The notes: generated from the letters alone by a model not told the origin. A stretch of DNA of 28,405 bases from an uncultured Collinsella sp. (GCA_902475475.1 CABRZY010000003.1:1-28405); one strand, 5' to 3'. Counted from the first letter of the stretch, positions 14,648 to 23,334 are shown. Made by a program: numbers and translations.

Positions 14648-17305
14648 ATGAGTGCTGACTACCCGTCAATGACTACGGCCGAGATCCGCTCCAAGTTCCT
14701 CAACTTCTTTGAGGAGCGCGGTCTTAAGCTCTATCCTTCTTCGTCCCTCGTCCCCGATGATCCCTCGCTGCTGCTTGCCAACGCCGGCATGAACCAGTTT
14801 AAGGAGTACTACCAGGGCAAGAAGACCATGAAGGAGATCGGCGCGATCTCCTGCCAGAAGTGCGTCCGCACCAACGACATCGATTGCATCGGCGAGGACG
14901 GCCGTCACCTGTCGTTCTTCGAGATGCTCGGTGACTTCTCCTTTGGCGGCGTCTCCAAGCAGCAGGCTTGCGCTTGGGCCTTCGAGCTCATCACCAAGGA
15001 GTTCAAGCTGCCGCTCGATCGCCTGTACTTTACCGTCTTTACCGAGGACGACGAGACCCACGACGTGTGGCGTTCTCTGGGCGTTGCCGAGGACCACATC
15101 TCCCGCCTGGGCGAGGACGACAACTTCTGGGCCGCTGGCCCCACCGGCCCCTGCGGTCCGTGCTCCGAGATCTACTTTGACATGGGCGAGGAGGTCGGCT
15201 GCGGCAGCCCCGACTGCAAGCCTGGCTGCGACTGCGACCGCTTCCTTGAGTTCTGGAACCTCGTGTTTACCCAGTACGACCGTCAGGAGGACGGCTCCAT
15301 GCCGGAGCTGCCGCACCGCAACCTCGATACGGGCATGGGCCTGGAGCGCATGGCTGCTATCATGCAGCACAAGACTGCTAACTACGACGGCGATCTGATG
15401 CAGCACCTCATCAAGCTGGGCGAGGAGATCAGCGGCAAGACCTATGACGCCGACGATTACTCCGGCGCCAGCCGTTCTCTTCGCATCATCGCCGACCACT
15501 CCCGTGCCGTCGACTTCATGATCTCTGACGGCATCCTGCCCGGTAACGAGGGTCGCGAGTACGTCCTTCGCCGCCTGCTCCGCCGCGCCGTGTTCCACGG
15601 TCGCCTGCTGGGCATCGAGGGCGCCTTCCTGACCAAGTTTATCGACGAGGTCAACGCTCAGATGGGCGAGGCCTATCCTGAGCTGCTCAAGAACGTCGCG
15701 CTCGTCAAGGGTATCGTCGCCTCCGAGGAGGAGCGCTTCTCCACGACGCTCGACAACGGTCGCGTCTACCTGGATGAGGCCCTGGCAGCGCTTGCCGAGG
15801 GTGCTGTGCTTCCGGGCGATGTTGCCTTTAAGCTGCACGACACCTTTGGTTTCCCCATCGACCTGACCGTCGAGATCGCCGGCACCGCTGGCCACGATGT
15901 CGATATGGACGGCTTCACTGCCTGCATGGAGGACCAGAAGGCCCGCGCCCGCGCCAATGCCAAAGGCGACGCCTGGGGCAGCTTCAACGACGTTTGGGTC
16001 GAGCTTTCCGACAAGGTCGCCGCGACTGAGTTCGACGGCTATGACAACGATGTGATCGAGGGCGCCAAGGTTGTTGCCATCGTGCGCAACGGCGAGTCCG
16101 TCGAGTCCGCTGCCGCCGGCGAGGACGTCGAGGTCGTTCTCGACCGCACTCCGTTCTATGCCGAGATGGGTGGCCAGCAGGGCGATGCCGGCGAGCTTTC
16201 CGCCGAGGGCGTTTCGCTGACCGTTTCCGATACCAAGAACCACAACGGCCTGTATGCTCACGTCGCCCACGTTGCCGAGGGCACGCTGGCCGTCGGTGCT
16301 ACCGTGACCGCCGCGCTCGACGCCGAGCGCCGTGGCTTCCTGCGCCGCAACCACACCGCCACGCACCTGCTCGACGCCGCCCTTAAGCAGGTCCTGGGAG
16401 AGCACGTCTCCCAGGCCGGCTCGCTGGTGACGCCCGAGCACCTGCGCTTTGACTTTACGCACTTCGAGGCCCTGTCCTCCGAGCAGCTCAAGGCTGTCGA
16501 GGACCTGGTCAACCAGCAGATCTTCGCTTCCAAGCCGGTCGTGACCCGTGTCATGGGCATCGACGAGGCTAAGGCTGCCGGCGCTGTCGCCCTGTTTGGC
16601 GAGAAGTATGGCGACGTCGTCCGCGTTGTCTCCGTGGGCGCTGAGGACCAGCCGTTCTCCCGCGAACTCTGCGGTGGCACACACGCTGCCAACACCGCCG
16701 AGATCGGCCTGTTCAAGATCATTTCCGAGTCCTCCACGGGCTCCAATGTCCGCCGTATCGAGGCCGTGACCTCTAAGGGTGCCCTCGACTATATGGCCGA
16801 CCGCCTGGCACTCGTTGACGCCGCTGCTACTGCGCTCAAGTGCCGCGTGGATGAGGTTCCCGCTCGCGTGGAGAACCTGCAGGCCGAGCTGCGCGAGACG
16901 TCCAATAAGCTCAAGAAGGCTCTGACCGGTGGCTCCTCCGACGCCATCTCCAGCGCCATCGAGGGCGCCGTCGAGCTCGGCGGCTACAAGCTCGTCGTCG
17001 CTGAGCTCCAGGGCCTTGAGGCTGCCGACCTGCGCAACGTATGGGATACCGTGCACCAGAAGGTCGCCGGCCCTGTCGCTTGTGTCGTCGCCAGCGTGAC
17101 TGAGAAGGGCACTCCGGCCCTGCTCGCTGCCGGCTCCGATGACGCCGTCAAGGCCGGGTTCCACGCCGGTAACGTGATCAAGCAGATCGCGGGCCTGGTC
17201 GACGGTCGCGGTGGCGGTCGTCCCAACATGGCCCAGGCCGGTGGCAAGAACGCTGCCGGTATCGCCGATGCCCTCGCGGCCGCTAAGACCGCGCTCGGCG
17301 CCTAA
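14648..17305 (+). CDS. alaS: Alanyl-tRNA synthetase
   Basis: An 885-residue class II synthetase that charges tRNA-Ala and hydrolyses mischarged Ser/Gly-tRNA-Ala. Seen: the N-terminal catalytic core with SCQKCVRTNDI and FFEMLGDFSFG, then GPTGPCGPCSEIYFD, a Cys-rich insert (about 183-200: CGSPDCKPGCDCD), and the editing-site zinc ligands H569, H573 (HTATH), C675 and H679 (CGGTH). A C-terminal C-Ala domain ends with GRGGGRPNMAQAGG. The ATG at 14648 follows GAGGAGAT about 8 nt upstream; longer in-frame reading overlaps the promoter and terminator and is unlikely. Size matches the E. coli enzyme. It is followed after 17 nt by ruvX. Confidence 0.98.
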   Translation: MSADYPSMTTAEIRSKFLNFFEERGLKLYPSSSLVPDDPSLLLANAGMNQFKEYYQGKKTMKEIGAISCQKCVRTNDIDCIGEDGRHLSFFEMLGDFSFGGVSKQQACAWAFELITKEFKLPLDRLYFTVFTEDDETHDVWRSLGVAEDHISRLGEDDNFWAAGPTGPCGPCSEIYFDMGEEVGCGSPDCKPGCDCDRFLEFWNLVFTQYDRQEDGSMPELPHRNLDTGMGLERMAAIMQHKTANYDGDLMQHLIKLGEEISGKTYDADDYSGASRSLRIIADHSRAVDFMISDGILPGNEGREYVLRRLLRRAVFHGRLLGIEGAFLTKFIDEVNAQMGEAYPELLKNVALVKGIVASEEERFSTTLDNGRVYLDEALAALAEGAVLPGDVAFKLHDTFGFPIDLTVEIAGTAGHDVDMDGFTACMEDQKARARANAKGDAWGSFNDVWVELSDKVAATEFDGYDNDVIEGAKVVAIVRNGESVESAAAGEDVEVVLDRTPFYAEMGGQQGDAGELSAEGVSLTVSDTKNHNGLYAHVAHVAEGTLAVGATVTAALDAERRGFLRRNHTATHLLDAALKQVLGEHVSQAGSLVTPEHLRFDFTHFEALSSEQLKAVEDLVNQQIFASKPVVTRVMGIDEAKAAGAVALFGEKYGDVVRVVSVGAEDQPFSRELCGGTHAANTAEIGLFKIISESSTGSNVRRIEAVTSKGALDYMADRLALVDAAATALKCRVDEVPARVENLQAELRETSNKLKKALTGGSSDAISSAIEGAVELGGYKLVVAELQGLEAADLRNVWDTVHQKVAGPVACVVASVTEKGTPALLAAGSDDAVKAGFHAGNVIKQIAGLVDGRGGGRPNMAQAGGKNAAGIADALAAAKTALGA

Positions 17306-17322
17306 GAATCTAAGAAGTCGCT

Positions 17323-17751
17323 GTGGTTGCGCTCGCGCTGGACATAGGGGAGACCAGGATTGGCATCGCCGTCTCGAGCCGTGATGGCAAGATGGCGATG
17401 CCCGTCAAGGTGCTTCCGGCTGCCGAGGTCACCGGTATGGCCAAGACGTTCCGCTACCTGGTTGAGGACTATGAGCCCGACATCCTGGTAAGCGGACGTC
17501 CCCTGACCATGGCCGGTGAGCCCGGCCCCCAGGCCGAGCGCGTTGCCGCTGTGGCGCAAAAGATTGCCGACGAGCTCGATCTTCCGTTGGAGTTTGAGGA
17601 CGAGCGTCTGTCCTCGCAAGAGGCCAAGCGTATCCTGCGCGAGCAGGGCCTCAACGAAAAGCAGATGAGGGGCAAGATCGACATGATTGCCGCCAGCCTG
17701 TTCTTGCAGACGTGGCTCGATCGTAAAAACGAGGAGGTTTCGCATGCCTAG
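17323..17751 (+). CDS. ruvX: Holliday junction resolvase-like protein RuvX/YqgF
   Basis: A 142-residue RNase H-fold nuclease, implicated in 16S rRNA 5'-end processing and in Holliday junction resolution in some bacteria. Acidic metal-binding residues: D7 (LALDIGETRIG), E94 (DERLSS) and D120 (GKIDMIAA). The GTG at 17323 gives the family N terminus; its ribosome binding site (AAGAAG) is modest, so coupling to alaS is plausible. It overlaps mltG by 8 nt. The alaS-ruvX-mltG order is widespread in Gram-positive bacteria. Confidence 0.93.
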   Translation: MVALALDIGETRIGIAVSSRDGKMAMPVKVLPAAEVTGMAKTFRYLVEDYEPDILVSGRPLTMAGEPGPQAERVAAVAQKIADELDLPLEFEDERLSSQEAKRILREQGLNEKQMRGKIDMIAASLFLQTWLDRKNEEVSHA

Positions 17752-19177
17752 CGCTTCCGATCCGCGCCAACAAAATCGTACACGGCAGCCGGCGTCGCGT
17801 CCTGCCCAGCCTGGCCAGCGTCCGGCACAGCCGGCGCAGCGTGCAGCTCAGCCTGCCGCGCGCCCGGCGCAGTCCTTCTCTCATTCGGCCCAACCTGTTC
17901 AACGGACGGGTCAGCAGCCTTCTGCTCGTTCGGTTCAGCATTCGGCTTCTCACGCGTCTCAGCAGCCCACTGCTCGTACGGCCCAGCCTGCAGGCGGCAC
18001 CCGCTTTAAGCAGCAGGCACCTACCCAGCGAACGCAGGCCCCCCAATCGCATTCGCATCACGCTCGTGGTTCGCATGGCGTTGCTCCGGCGACCCGCTCG
18101 AGCTACAACACGCATGCTCGTCGCGGTGCTCAAAAGAAAAGCTCCCCGGTGCCTATGATTATCGGTGGCGTTGTTGCCGTGCTTGCGCTTGTCGCGATCG
18201 TTTTCTTTGTCGTGCCAGCCGTCAAGGGCTTCTTTGGCGGTGAGGGTGCGAAAGTCGTTGCAGGCCAGCAGGTTACTATCACGATTCCCGATGGTGCCTC
18301 GGGTGACAGCATCGCTTCGATTCTCTCCGAGAACCATATCGTAGAAAATCCCAAGGATTACTATGCGGCGGTGAAAAAGCTCAACGCCGATATGTCGCTC
18401 AAGCCTGGTGATTATTCGTTCACCACACTCATGGATGCGACCAAGGTTGTTCAGCAGCTCATGGAAGGCCCCAACGCGGGCTCCAATACGCTGACTATCC
18501 CTGAGGGCCTGACGGTCGATCAAGTCGCCGACCGTGTGGCCCAGGCCTACGACAGCATCTCTAAGGAAGACTTCCTCAACCAGGCCAAGGCCTCCAACTA
18601 CGTGGACGACTATAGCTTCCTTAAGGGTGCCGCCAACGACTCGCTCGAGGGTTTCTTGTTCCCCAAGACCTATTCGCTGGGTGATTCGCCGACGGCCGAT
18701 GGCGTGATTCGCGCTATGCTCGATCAGTTTAAGACCGAGTACAAGTCGCTTGACTTTGCGAGCTGCGAAGCCAAGATCAAGGAACGCTACGGTGTGGAGA
18801 TGTCCGACTACGACATCGTCAACTTGGCCTCTATCGTTGAGCGCGAGGGCCTCAACGCCGATCAACGTGCGCATGTGGCCTCGGTTTTCTACAACCGCCT
18901 TGCCGGCAAGCTCGATGGCCTGCGCTATCTCAACAGCGATGCGACTATGATGTATGTCACCGGTGGCGAGGTTACCGCCGACGACCTGCAGAGCGATAGT
19001 CCGTATAACACCTATAAGCATGAGGGCCTGCCGCCCACGCCCATCTGCTCTCCGTCGCTCGAGGCGCTCAAGGCCACCCTTGAGCCGACCGACTCTGATG
19101 ACCTGTATTTCTACATTACGCAGGACGAGGAGTACTTCTCGCAAACCTACGAAGAGCATCAACAGTCTTGGAATTAG
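17744..19177 (+). CDS. mltG: Endolytic transglycosylase MltG (YceG-like)
   Basis: A 477-residue membrane-anchored lytic transglycosylase that cuts nascent glycan strands and helps end peptidoglycan polymerisation. Residues 1-135 are a low-complexity Gln/Pro/Ala/Arg/Ser-rich cytoplasmic region with recurring AQPAQR/QPxAR units. One TM lies at about 139-162, then a LysM-like region and the YceG catalytic domain. The catalytic glutamate is E366 in SIVEREG, with ASVFYNRL and SDATMMYVTG following and the C-terminal YNTYKHEGLPPTPICSPS block. The ATG at 17744 has GAGGAGG 6 nt upstream, inside ruvX. The N-terminal extension is much longer than in E. coli MltG. Confidence 0.95.
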   Translation: MPSASDPRQQNRTRQPASRPAQPGQRPAQPAQRAAQPAARPAQSFSHSAQPVQRTGQQPSARSVQHSASHASQQPTARTAQPAGGTRFKQQAPTQRTQAPQSHSHHARGSHGVAPATRSSYNTHARRGAQKKSSPVPMIIGGVVAVLALVAIVFFVVPAVKGFFGGEGAKVVAGQQVTITIPDGASGDSIASILSENHIVENPKDYYAAVKKLNADMSLKPGDYSFTTLMDATKVVQQLMEGPNAGSNTLTIPEGLTVDQVADRVAQAYDSISKEDFLNQAKASNYVDDYSFLKGAANDSLEGFLFPKTYSLGDSPTADGVIRAMLDQFKTEYKSLDFASCEAKIKERYGVEMSDYDIVNLASIVEREGLNADQRAHVASVFYNRLAGKLDGLRYLNSDATMMYVTGGEVTADDLQSDSPYNTYKHEGLPPTPICSPSLEALKATLEPTDSDDLYFYITQDEEYFSQTYEEHQQSWN

Positions 19178-19178
19178 C

Positions 19179-19676
19179 ATGAGGATTTTTAGCCCCAAAC
19201 GATACGTTGCCTCGGTCGATCGCATCGACCTTGATACCCTGTGGGCCGACGGCAAACGCGCCATTCTGCTCGATCGCGATAACACCCTGGTGCCGCGCGA
19301 CACCGAGCAGGTTCCCGCCGCGGTTTCCGCTTGGCTCGACGCCGCCCGCGCCAAAGGTTTTAAGCTGTGCATGGTGTCCAACAACTGGCATCGCGACCAG
19401 GTCATGAGCTCTGCACGCGAGCTGGGACTCGAGGCCATCAGCCACGCCATGAAGCCGGCGCCGTTTGCCCTCAAGGCGGGTCTTAAGCGCCTCGGCGCCA
19501 CGGCCGACGAGGCGGTGCTGATCGGTGATCAGCTCTACACTGACGTGTGGAGCGGCAATTTCGCCGGCGTCGATACCATCCTGGTAAAGCCGCAGGCGAC
19601 GCAGGACCTGTGGTATACGCAGATCTTCCGTATCTTTGAGCGTCGGGCCCTTCGCGACCTTCCCTGCGAGGAATAG
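19179..19676 (+). CDS. YqeG-family HAD phosphatase (HAD-IIIA)
   Basis: A 165-residue haloacid dehalogenase-type phosphatase of the YqeG family. Motif I is LLDRDNTLVP (nucleophile D32, acid D34), motif II VSNN with S67, K92 in MKPAP is the conserved lysine, and motif IV GDQLYTD has D117 and D122. The ATG is 1 nt after the mltG stop and has only a weak ribosome binding site, so translation is probably coupled. Distant relatives include phosphatidylglycerophosphate phosphatases of eukaryotic mitochondria and plastids, so a PGP phosphatase role is possible but unproven. Confidence 0.88.
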   Translation: MRIFSPKRYVASVDRIDLDTLWADGKRAILLDRDNTLVPRDTEQVPAAVSAWLDAARAKGFKLCMVSNNWHRDQVMSSARELGLEAISHAMKPAPFALKAGLKRLGATADEAVLIGDQLYTDVWSGNFAGVDTILVKPQATQDLWYTQIFRIFERRALRDLPCEE

Positions 19677-19684
19677 GTCTCGTC

Positions 19685-20218
19685 ATGTCCCAGCACACCA
19701 AACACGGCTGCGACCATATCTTCTTTATCGGCTTTTTGGGCGCGGGCAAATCGACGCTCGCGCGCAACGTCGGCACTATGTTCAAGCGGCGTTTTATCGA
19801 TACCGACCGCCTGGTCGTGCGCCGTTGCGGCAAGTCGGTAACTGAGATTTTTGAGACCGAGGGTGAGGGTCGTTTTCGCGAGCTCGAGACCTCGGCGCTC
19901 CGTTCGCTCCAAAGCGAGCGCAGCCTGTTGGTTTCGTGCGGGGGCGGTATCGTCGAAACGCCGGTGAATATTGAACTGATGCACGAAATGGGTACGTGCG
20001 TGTACCTCGAGGGCGACTTCGAGGATTCGATTCGCCAGATTCGTCGGTCCGACACGCGTCCCGATTTCCGCTCGCCTGAGCATGCCGCGCGCCTGTTTGA
20101 GCATCGCCGTCCGCTGTATCGTCAGGCTGCCGACCTTACCCTTGATATTCGCAACAAGTCCTTCGAGGACGTTTCCTACCTTTGTGCCGAGATGCTTTTG
20201 GAGCGTGGGCTGCTATGA
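19685..20218 (+). CDS. aroK: Shikimate kinase
   Basis: A 177-residue P-loop kinase that phosphorylates shikimate. Active-site residues look intact: Walker A GFLGAGKST at 16-24, the shikimate-binding aspartate D41 in FIDTD, R65 in GRFRE, GGG at 86-88, a lid arginine near R125 (DTRPDFRS) and R142 in RRPLY. Start 19685 is 8 nt after the yqeG stop region. Its last codons overlap the AroB homologue (ATGA at 20215-20218). The adjacent AroB looks catalytically dead, so whether this kinase serves a full shikimate pathway in this organism is open. Confidence 0.93.
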   Translation: MSQHTKHGCDHIFFIGFLGAGKSTLARNVGTMFKRRFIDTDRLVVRRCGKSVTEIFETEGEGRFRELETSALRSLQSERSLLVSCGGGIVETPVNIELMHEMGTCVYLEGDFEDSIRQIRRSDTRPDFRSPEHAARLFEHRRPLYRQAADLTLDIRNKSFEDVSYLCAEMLLERGLL

Positions 20219-21324
20219 TTCGCCGTCAACTGATCAATTTCCAAAACCGCAGCGTCGATGTCCGTGTCGGATTGGGTGCGTTCGATGAACTGTCGCGTAT
20301 GTTTGCCTCGGCCGTGGGCAAGCCTAAGCGCGCGATGGTCGTTTGGAACACCGCCACATCCGAGCGTTTTGGTGAAGTCGTCGAGCATGCGCTGGTCGAC
20401 GCCGGTTTTGCCGTGTCGCCGCTAGTCCTCGAGGTTTCGCCTGCTGGTGCCACGCTGGCCGATGCTGATGCTATCTTTGGCGCCCTGTCTGCCAACGGCG
20501 TTACCTGCGACGATCTGGTTGTCGCCGTTGGCGATGCCGCAACCTGCTCGGTTGTTAGCTGGTGCGCCAACCAGTGGTGCGGCCGAACCGAGTGCGCGCT
20601 GTTGCCGACGACCTTCGACGCCATGCTCACGGTCGCGACGACCATGAAGCCGCTCGTCGCCTCGTCGGCCAATGCGCTTCCCGCTATCGCGTTCCGTCCC
20701 GAACCGGGCTTGGTCGTGTGTGACCTCGACCTTGTTCGTGAGGCGGACCCCGAGGACCTCAAGCTCGGCTTTGTGGTACTTGTTGGCACCATGCTTTCGA
20801 GCAGTAAGTCCCGCTGGAATCAGTTTACTGAGACCGTCCCCGAGATTCTCGCGGGCGAGGAGGTCGCGCTCGTCAATGCCGTTCAATGGTCTCAGACTGC
20901 CCGTAAGGACGTACTGCTGGCCACGAACCCGAGCGCTCGCCATGCGCTCGATTTTGGCAAGACGGGGGAGTGTACCCTGCGCGCCTGCTTGGGCGATGCC
21001 GCTTCGCAGGTCCCTGCCTATCAGCTGTTATCCGAGGGCATGCGCTTTGAGGCGCGCCTAGCACATGATGCCTGCGACTTCGATATCGATTACGTCTTTG
21101 AGGTCGATGACTGCCTGGAGGACATTGGCATCGAGGAACTTGCCTTCGACCTGGAGCCCACCGCGTTTATCGAGGAGTTCCGCAGGCAGCAGTTCGCCCG
21201 CTCGAACCGCAGCATGCTGCCGCTGCCCGCAGCGCTCGGCGCCATTCGTCTAACGAGCGTTGAGGACGAGGTTCTTGAGCGCCACGCTCATGCCTACTTG
21301 GCTTCTCGCAAAGAACTTCTCTAA
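20215..21324 (+). CDS. aroB: Degenerate 3-dehydroquinate synthase homologue (probable pseudoenzyme)
   Basis: A 369-residue protein whose length, position after aroK and block order fit 3-dehydroquinate synthase, but whose hallmark residues are altered. The NAD-binding GGGxxGD loop reads VAVGDAATC (102-111). PTTLLAQVDSSVGGK is represented by PTTFDAMLTVATTMK (131-145), without the DSSVGG part. The FGHTxGH metal/catalytic motif is DFGKTGECT (246-254), and LHGEAV is LLSEGMR (271-277), so both zinc-ligand histidines are missing. Only the PEDLKLG segment (179-185) keeps the E..K.G pattern. The reading frame is intact and the gene keeps ATGA coupling to aroK, so it is maintained rather than broken. 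It may be a structural or regulatory relic; AroB activity is not expected. Confidence 0.72.
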   Translation: MIRRQLINFQNRSVDVRVGLGAFDELSRMFASAVGKPKRAMVVWNTATSERFGEVVEHALVDAGFAVSPLVLEVSPAGATLADADAIFGALSANGVTCDDLVVAVGDAATCSVVSWCANQWCGRTECALLPTTFDAMLTVATTMKPLVASSANALPAIAFRPEPGLVVCDLDLVREADPEDLKLGFVVLVGTMLSSSKSRWNQFTETVPEILAGEEVALVNAVQWSQTARKDVLLATNPSARHALDFGKTGECTLRACLGDAASQVPAYQLLSEGMRFEARLAHDACDFDIDYVFEVDDCLEDIGIEELAFDLEPTAFIEEFRRQQFARSNRSMLPLPAALGAIRLTSVEDEVLERHAHAYLASRKELL

Positions 21325-21330
21325 GATTTA

Positions 21331-21359
21331 TTGACATCCATCGTCTTTCGTATCATGTT
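21331..21359 (+). promoter_or_regulatory. Candidate upstream promoter for the Xaa-Pro peptidase gene
   Basis: A perfect -35 TTGACA (21331-21336) begins 7 nt after the AroB-homologue stop. -10 options are TATCAT (21351-21356, only 14 nt spacing) or CATGTT (17 nt). A second candidate is TTGATT-17-TATAGA at 21407-21435. Confidence 0.4.
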
Positions 21360-21361
21360 GA

Positions 21362-21424
21362 GGGGCGGGTTTTCAATCGGTTGCGGATCGCATACGATTC
21401 CGTACGTTGATTGAGACCCGTCCC
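21362..21424. repeat. Large inverted repeat in the peptidase leader
   Basis: Arms 21362-21378 (GGGGCGGGTTTTCAATC) and 21409-21424 (GATTGAGACCCGTCCC) pair over about 15 bp with one bulge. Inside the loop a smaller dyad GGATCG...CGATTCC is present. The trailing sequence TCTTTATAG is only weakly T-rich, so this may be a terminator for the aro genes, a leader structure or an operator. Confidence 0.55.
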
Positions 21425-21456
21425 GTCTTTATAGAGACAACAAGAAAGGAATCTGC

Positions 21457-22587
21457 ATGTCTGAGTTTGCTGCCGGTCCTGCCGGTCGTATCGAGCGTGT
21501 CCGTGCCCTGATGGTCGAGCGTGGCTACGACGCCATCGTGGTGCGCGACGAGGCCAACCTTCGTTGGCTTACGGGCGTGAAGGGCGTCTTCGACTACACC
21601 TTCGAGTTCCCGCACGCTGCGTTCATTACGGCCGACCAGTGCCTGTTCCACACCGACTCGCGCTACCTCAACAGCTTTGAGGAGAACACGCCCGCCGGCA
21701 GCCCCTGGGTCTACGACATGGACGAGGGCACCATCCCCGGTTGGGTCGCCGGCAAGATTGCGGCCAACAAGTGCCGCGTCTGCGCTGTCGAGGACGATAT
21801 GCAGATTAATTTCTACCAGGGCATTCAGCGCGGCCTGGAGGACCGCTCCGTCGCCTGCATGCTGCCGCTGATGCACGACGACATCCGCAAGATGCGCGCC
21901 ATCAAGGACGCCGAGGAGATCGAGCTCATGCGCCACGCACAGTCGATCACCGACGCCGCCTTCCAGCACATGCTCGGGTTTATTAAGCCCGGTATGACCG
22001 AGAAGCAGGTTCGCAACGAGCTCGAGAATTTTATGTTCGCCAACGGCGCCGACAGCCTTGCCTTCGGCTCCATCGTGGCGAGCGGCCCCAACACCGCCAA
22101 CCCGCATGCCGTCCCGAGCGACCGCGTGATCGAGAAGGGCGACTTTGTCCTCATGGATTACGGCGCGGGCTACTGCGATTATCGCTCCGACATGACACGC
22201 ACTGTCGTGATGGGCGAGCCTACCCAGGAGCAGCTCGACCTGTACGCGCTCGTGCGCCGTACGCACGAGGAGTGCGTCGCTGCCATCCATCCGGGCGTCG
22301 AGGGCAACGACATTTTCAAGCTTTCCAAGAAGATTATCGGCGATGCCGGCTATGGCGATTATTACAACCATGGTCTGGGTCACGGCGTGGGCATCGACAT
22401 CCATGAGCTGCCCAACTTCAACCGCAGCAAGAACACCATCGAGGTCGGCTCGGTTATCACCATGGAGCCCGGCGTGTATCTGCCCGGTGTGGGCGGCGTG
22501 CGTCTGGAGGACTACGGCGTGGTCACCGAGAACGGCTACGAGCCCTTCACCAAGACCCCGCACGACCTGCACGTCATCGATTGCTAG
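21457..22587 (+). CDS. Xaa-Pro aminopeptidase-like M24 metallopeptidase
   Basis: A 376-residue cytoplasmic M24B peptidase that releases N-terminal residues before proline (PepP/PepQ type). An N-terminal creatinase-like domain (about 10-145) precedes the pita-bread catalytic domain, with all five metal ligands present: D234 (MDYGA), D245 (RSDMTR), H309 (GLGHGVG), E337 (TMEPG) and E351 (RLEDYG). AAGAAAGGA lies 6 nt before the ATG. The pepP-efp neighbourhood is conserved in many Gram-positive bacteria, though here a strong terminator separates them. Whether it is an aminopeptidase or a dipeptidase cannot be decided from motifs. Confidence 0.93.
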   Translation: MSEFAAGPAGRIERVRALMVERGYDAIVVRDEANLRWLTGVKGVFDYTFEFPHAAFITADQCLFHTDSRYLNSFEENTPAGSPWVYDMDEGTIPGWVAGKIAANKCRVCAVEDDMQINFYQGIQRGLEDRSVACMLPLMHDDIRKMRAIKDAEEIELMRHAQSITDAAFQHMLGFIKPGMTEKQVRNELENFMFANGADSLAFGSIVASGPNTANPHAVPSDRVIEKGDFVLMDYGAGYCDYRSDMTRTVVMGEPTQEQLDLYALVRRTHEECVAAIHPGVEGNDIFKLSKKIIGDAGYGDYYNHGLGHGVGIDIHELPNFNRSKNTIEVGSVITMEPGVYLPGVGGVRLEDYGVVTENGYEPFTKTPHDLHVIDC

Positions 22588-22609
22588 CCCATTTCGATAG
22601 ATTTTTGGG

Positions 22610-22653
22610 GCGGGGCGTCCGGATCGATTCGGACGCCCCGCGTTCTCTTTTTA
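22610..22653 (+). terminator. Intrinsic terminator after the Xaa-Pro peptidase gene
   Basis: A 12-bp GC-rich stem: arms 22610-22621 and 22630-22641 around the loop GATCGATT, followed by GTTCTCTTTTTAT. Confidence 0.9.
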
Positions 22654-22683
22654 TGCGCTCGCTGCAGGCGCCGTCAGCAAGTG

Positions 22684-22689
22684 TATAAT
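22684..22689 (+). promoter_or_regulatory. efp operon promoter (-10)
   Basis: A consensus TATAAT lies 58 nt before the efp ATG and just downstream of the terminator at 22610-22653. The -35 is weak (GCTGCA at 22661-22666, 17-nt spacing). Predicted start about 22696. Confidence 0.6.
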
Positions 22690-22746
22690 TTCGGTCGTAT
22701 GTAATTTGGACGCTTGTGCGTTCTGCCCATAACAAGAAAGGTCGCT

Positions 22747-23310
22747 ATGCCTACCATTTCTACCGCCGACTTCAAGAACGGCCTCGGTCTCCGCATCAAG
22801 GACAAGGTCTACACCATCGTTGAGTTCCAGCATGTCAAGCCGGGCAAGGGCGGCGCGTTTGTGCGCTACAAGACCCGCGACATCAAGAGCGGCCGTGTCG
22901 TCGAGAACACCTGCAACGCCGGCACCAAGTTCGAGAGCGTCATGCTCACCACGCGTGAGTTCCAGTACCTCTACAACGATGGCGCCGATTACATCTTCAT
23001 GGACAACGAGACCTATGAGCAGGTTCCCGTTCCCGAGGACATGGTGGGCGAGAACTCCAAGTGGCTGCGCGAGAACGACATCTGCCAGTTGCTCTTCGCC
23101 GACGATGAGCTCATGGGCGTGACCCCGCCGATGTTCATCGAGACCACCATCGTCCAGACCGACCCGGGCTTTAAGGGCGACACCGTCCAGGGTTCCACCA
23201 AGCCGGCCACGATCGACACCGGCGCTGTCATCCAGGTCCCCATGTACCTCAACGAGGGCGAGGTCATCAAGGTTGACACCCGCGACGGCAAGTTCGTCTC
23301 CCGCGTCTAG
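22747..23310 (+). CDS. efp: Translation elongation factor P
   Basis: A 187-residue EF-P that relieves ribosome stalling at polyproline stretches. It has the usual three-domain beta-barrel layout (KOW-like N domain about 1-65, central OB about 66-128, C-terminal OB about 129-187). The conserved loop PGKGGAF has K34 at the position that is modified in many bacteria. No modification gene (EpmA/B, EarP, YmfI) is in this window. AAGAAAGG lies 6 nt before the ATG. It heads a seven-gene run to recN. Confidence 0.97.
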   Translation: MPTISTADFKNGLGLRIKDKVYTIVEFQHVKPGKGGAFVRYKTRDIKSGRVVENTCNAGTKFESVMLTTREFQYLYNDGADYIFMDNETYEQVPVPEDMVGENSKWLRENDICQLLFADDELMGVTPPMFIETTIVQTDPGFKGDTVQGSTKPATIDTGAVIQVPMYLNEGEVIKVDTRDGKFVSRV

Positions 23311-23334
23311 CAACCAACTCTTCTAGGAGGACTC

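Noticed and set aside
14666..17164. An 832-codon open frame on the minus strand opposite alaS
   Set aside because: Same GC-skew mirror effect; alaS motifs are intact on the plus strand.
17651..19501. A 616-codon minus-strand frame opposite ruvX, mltG and yqeG
   Set aside because: It spans three well-supported plus-strand genes and has low-complexity Arg/Leu sequence with no motif.
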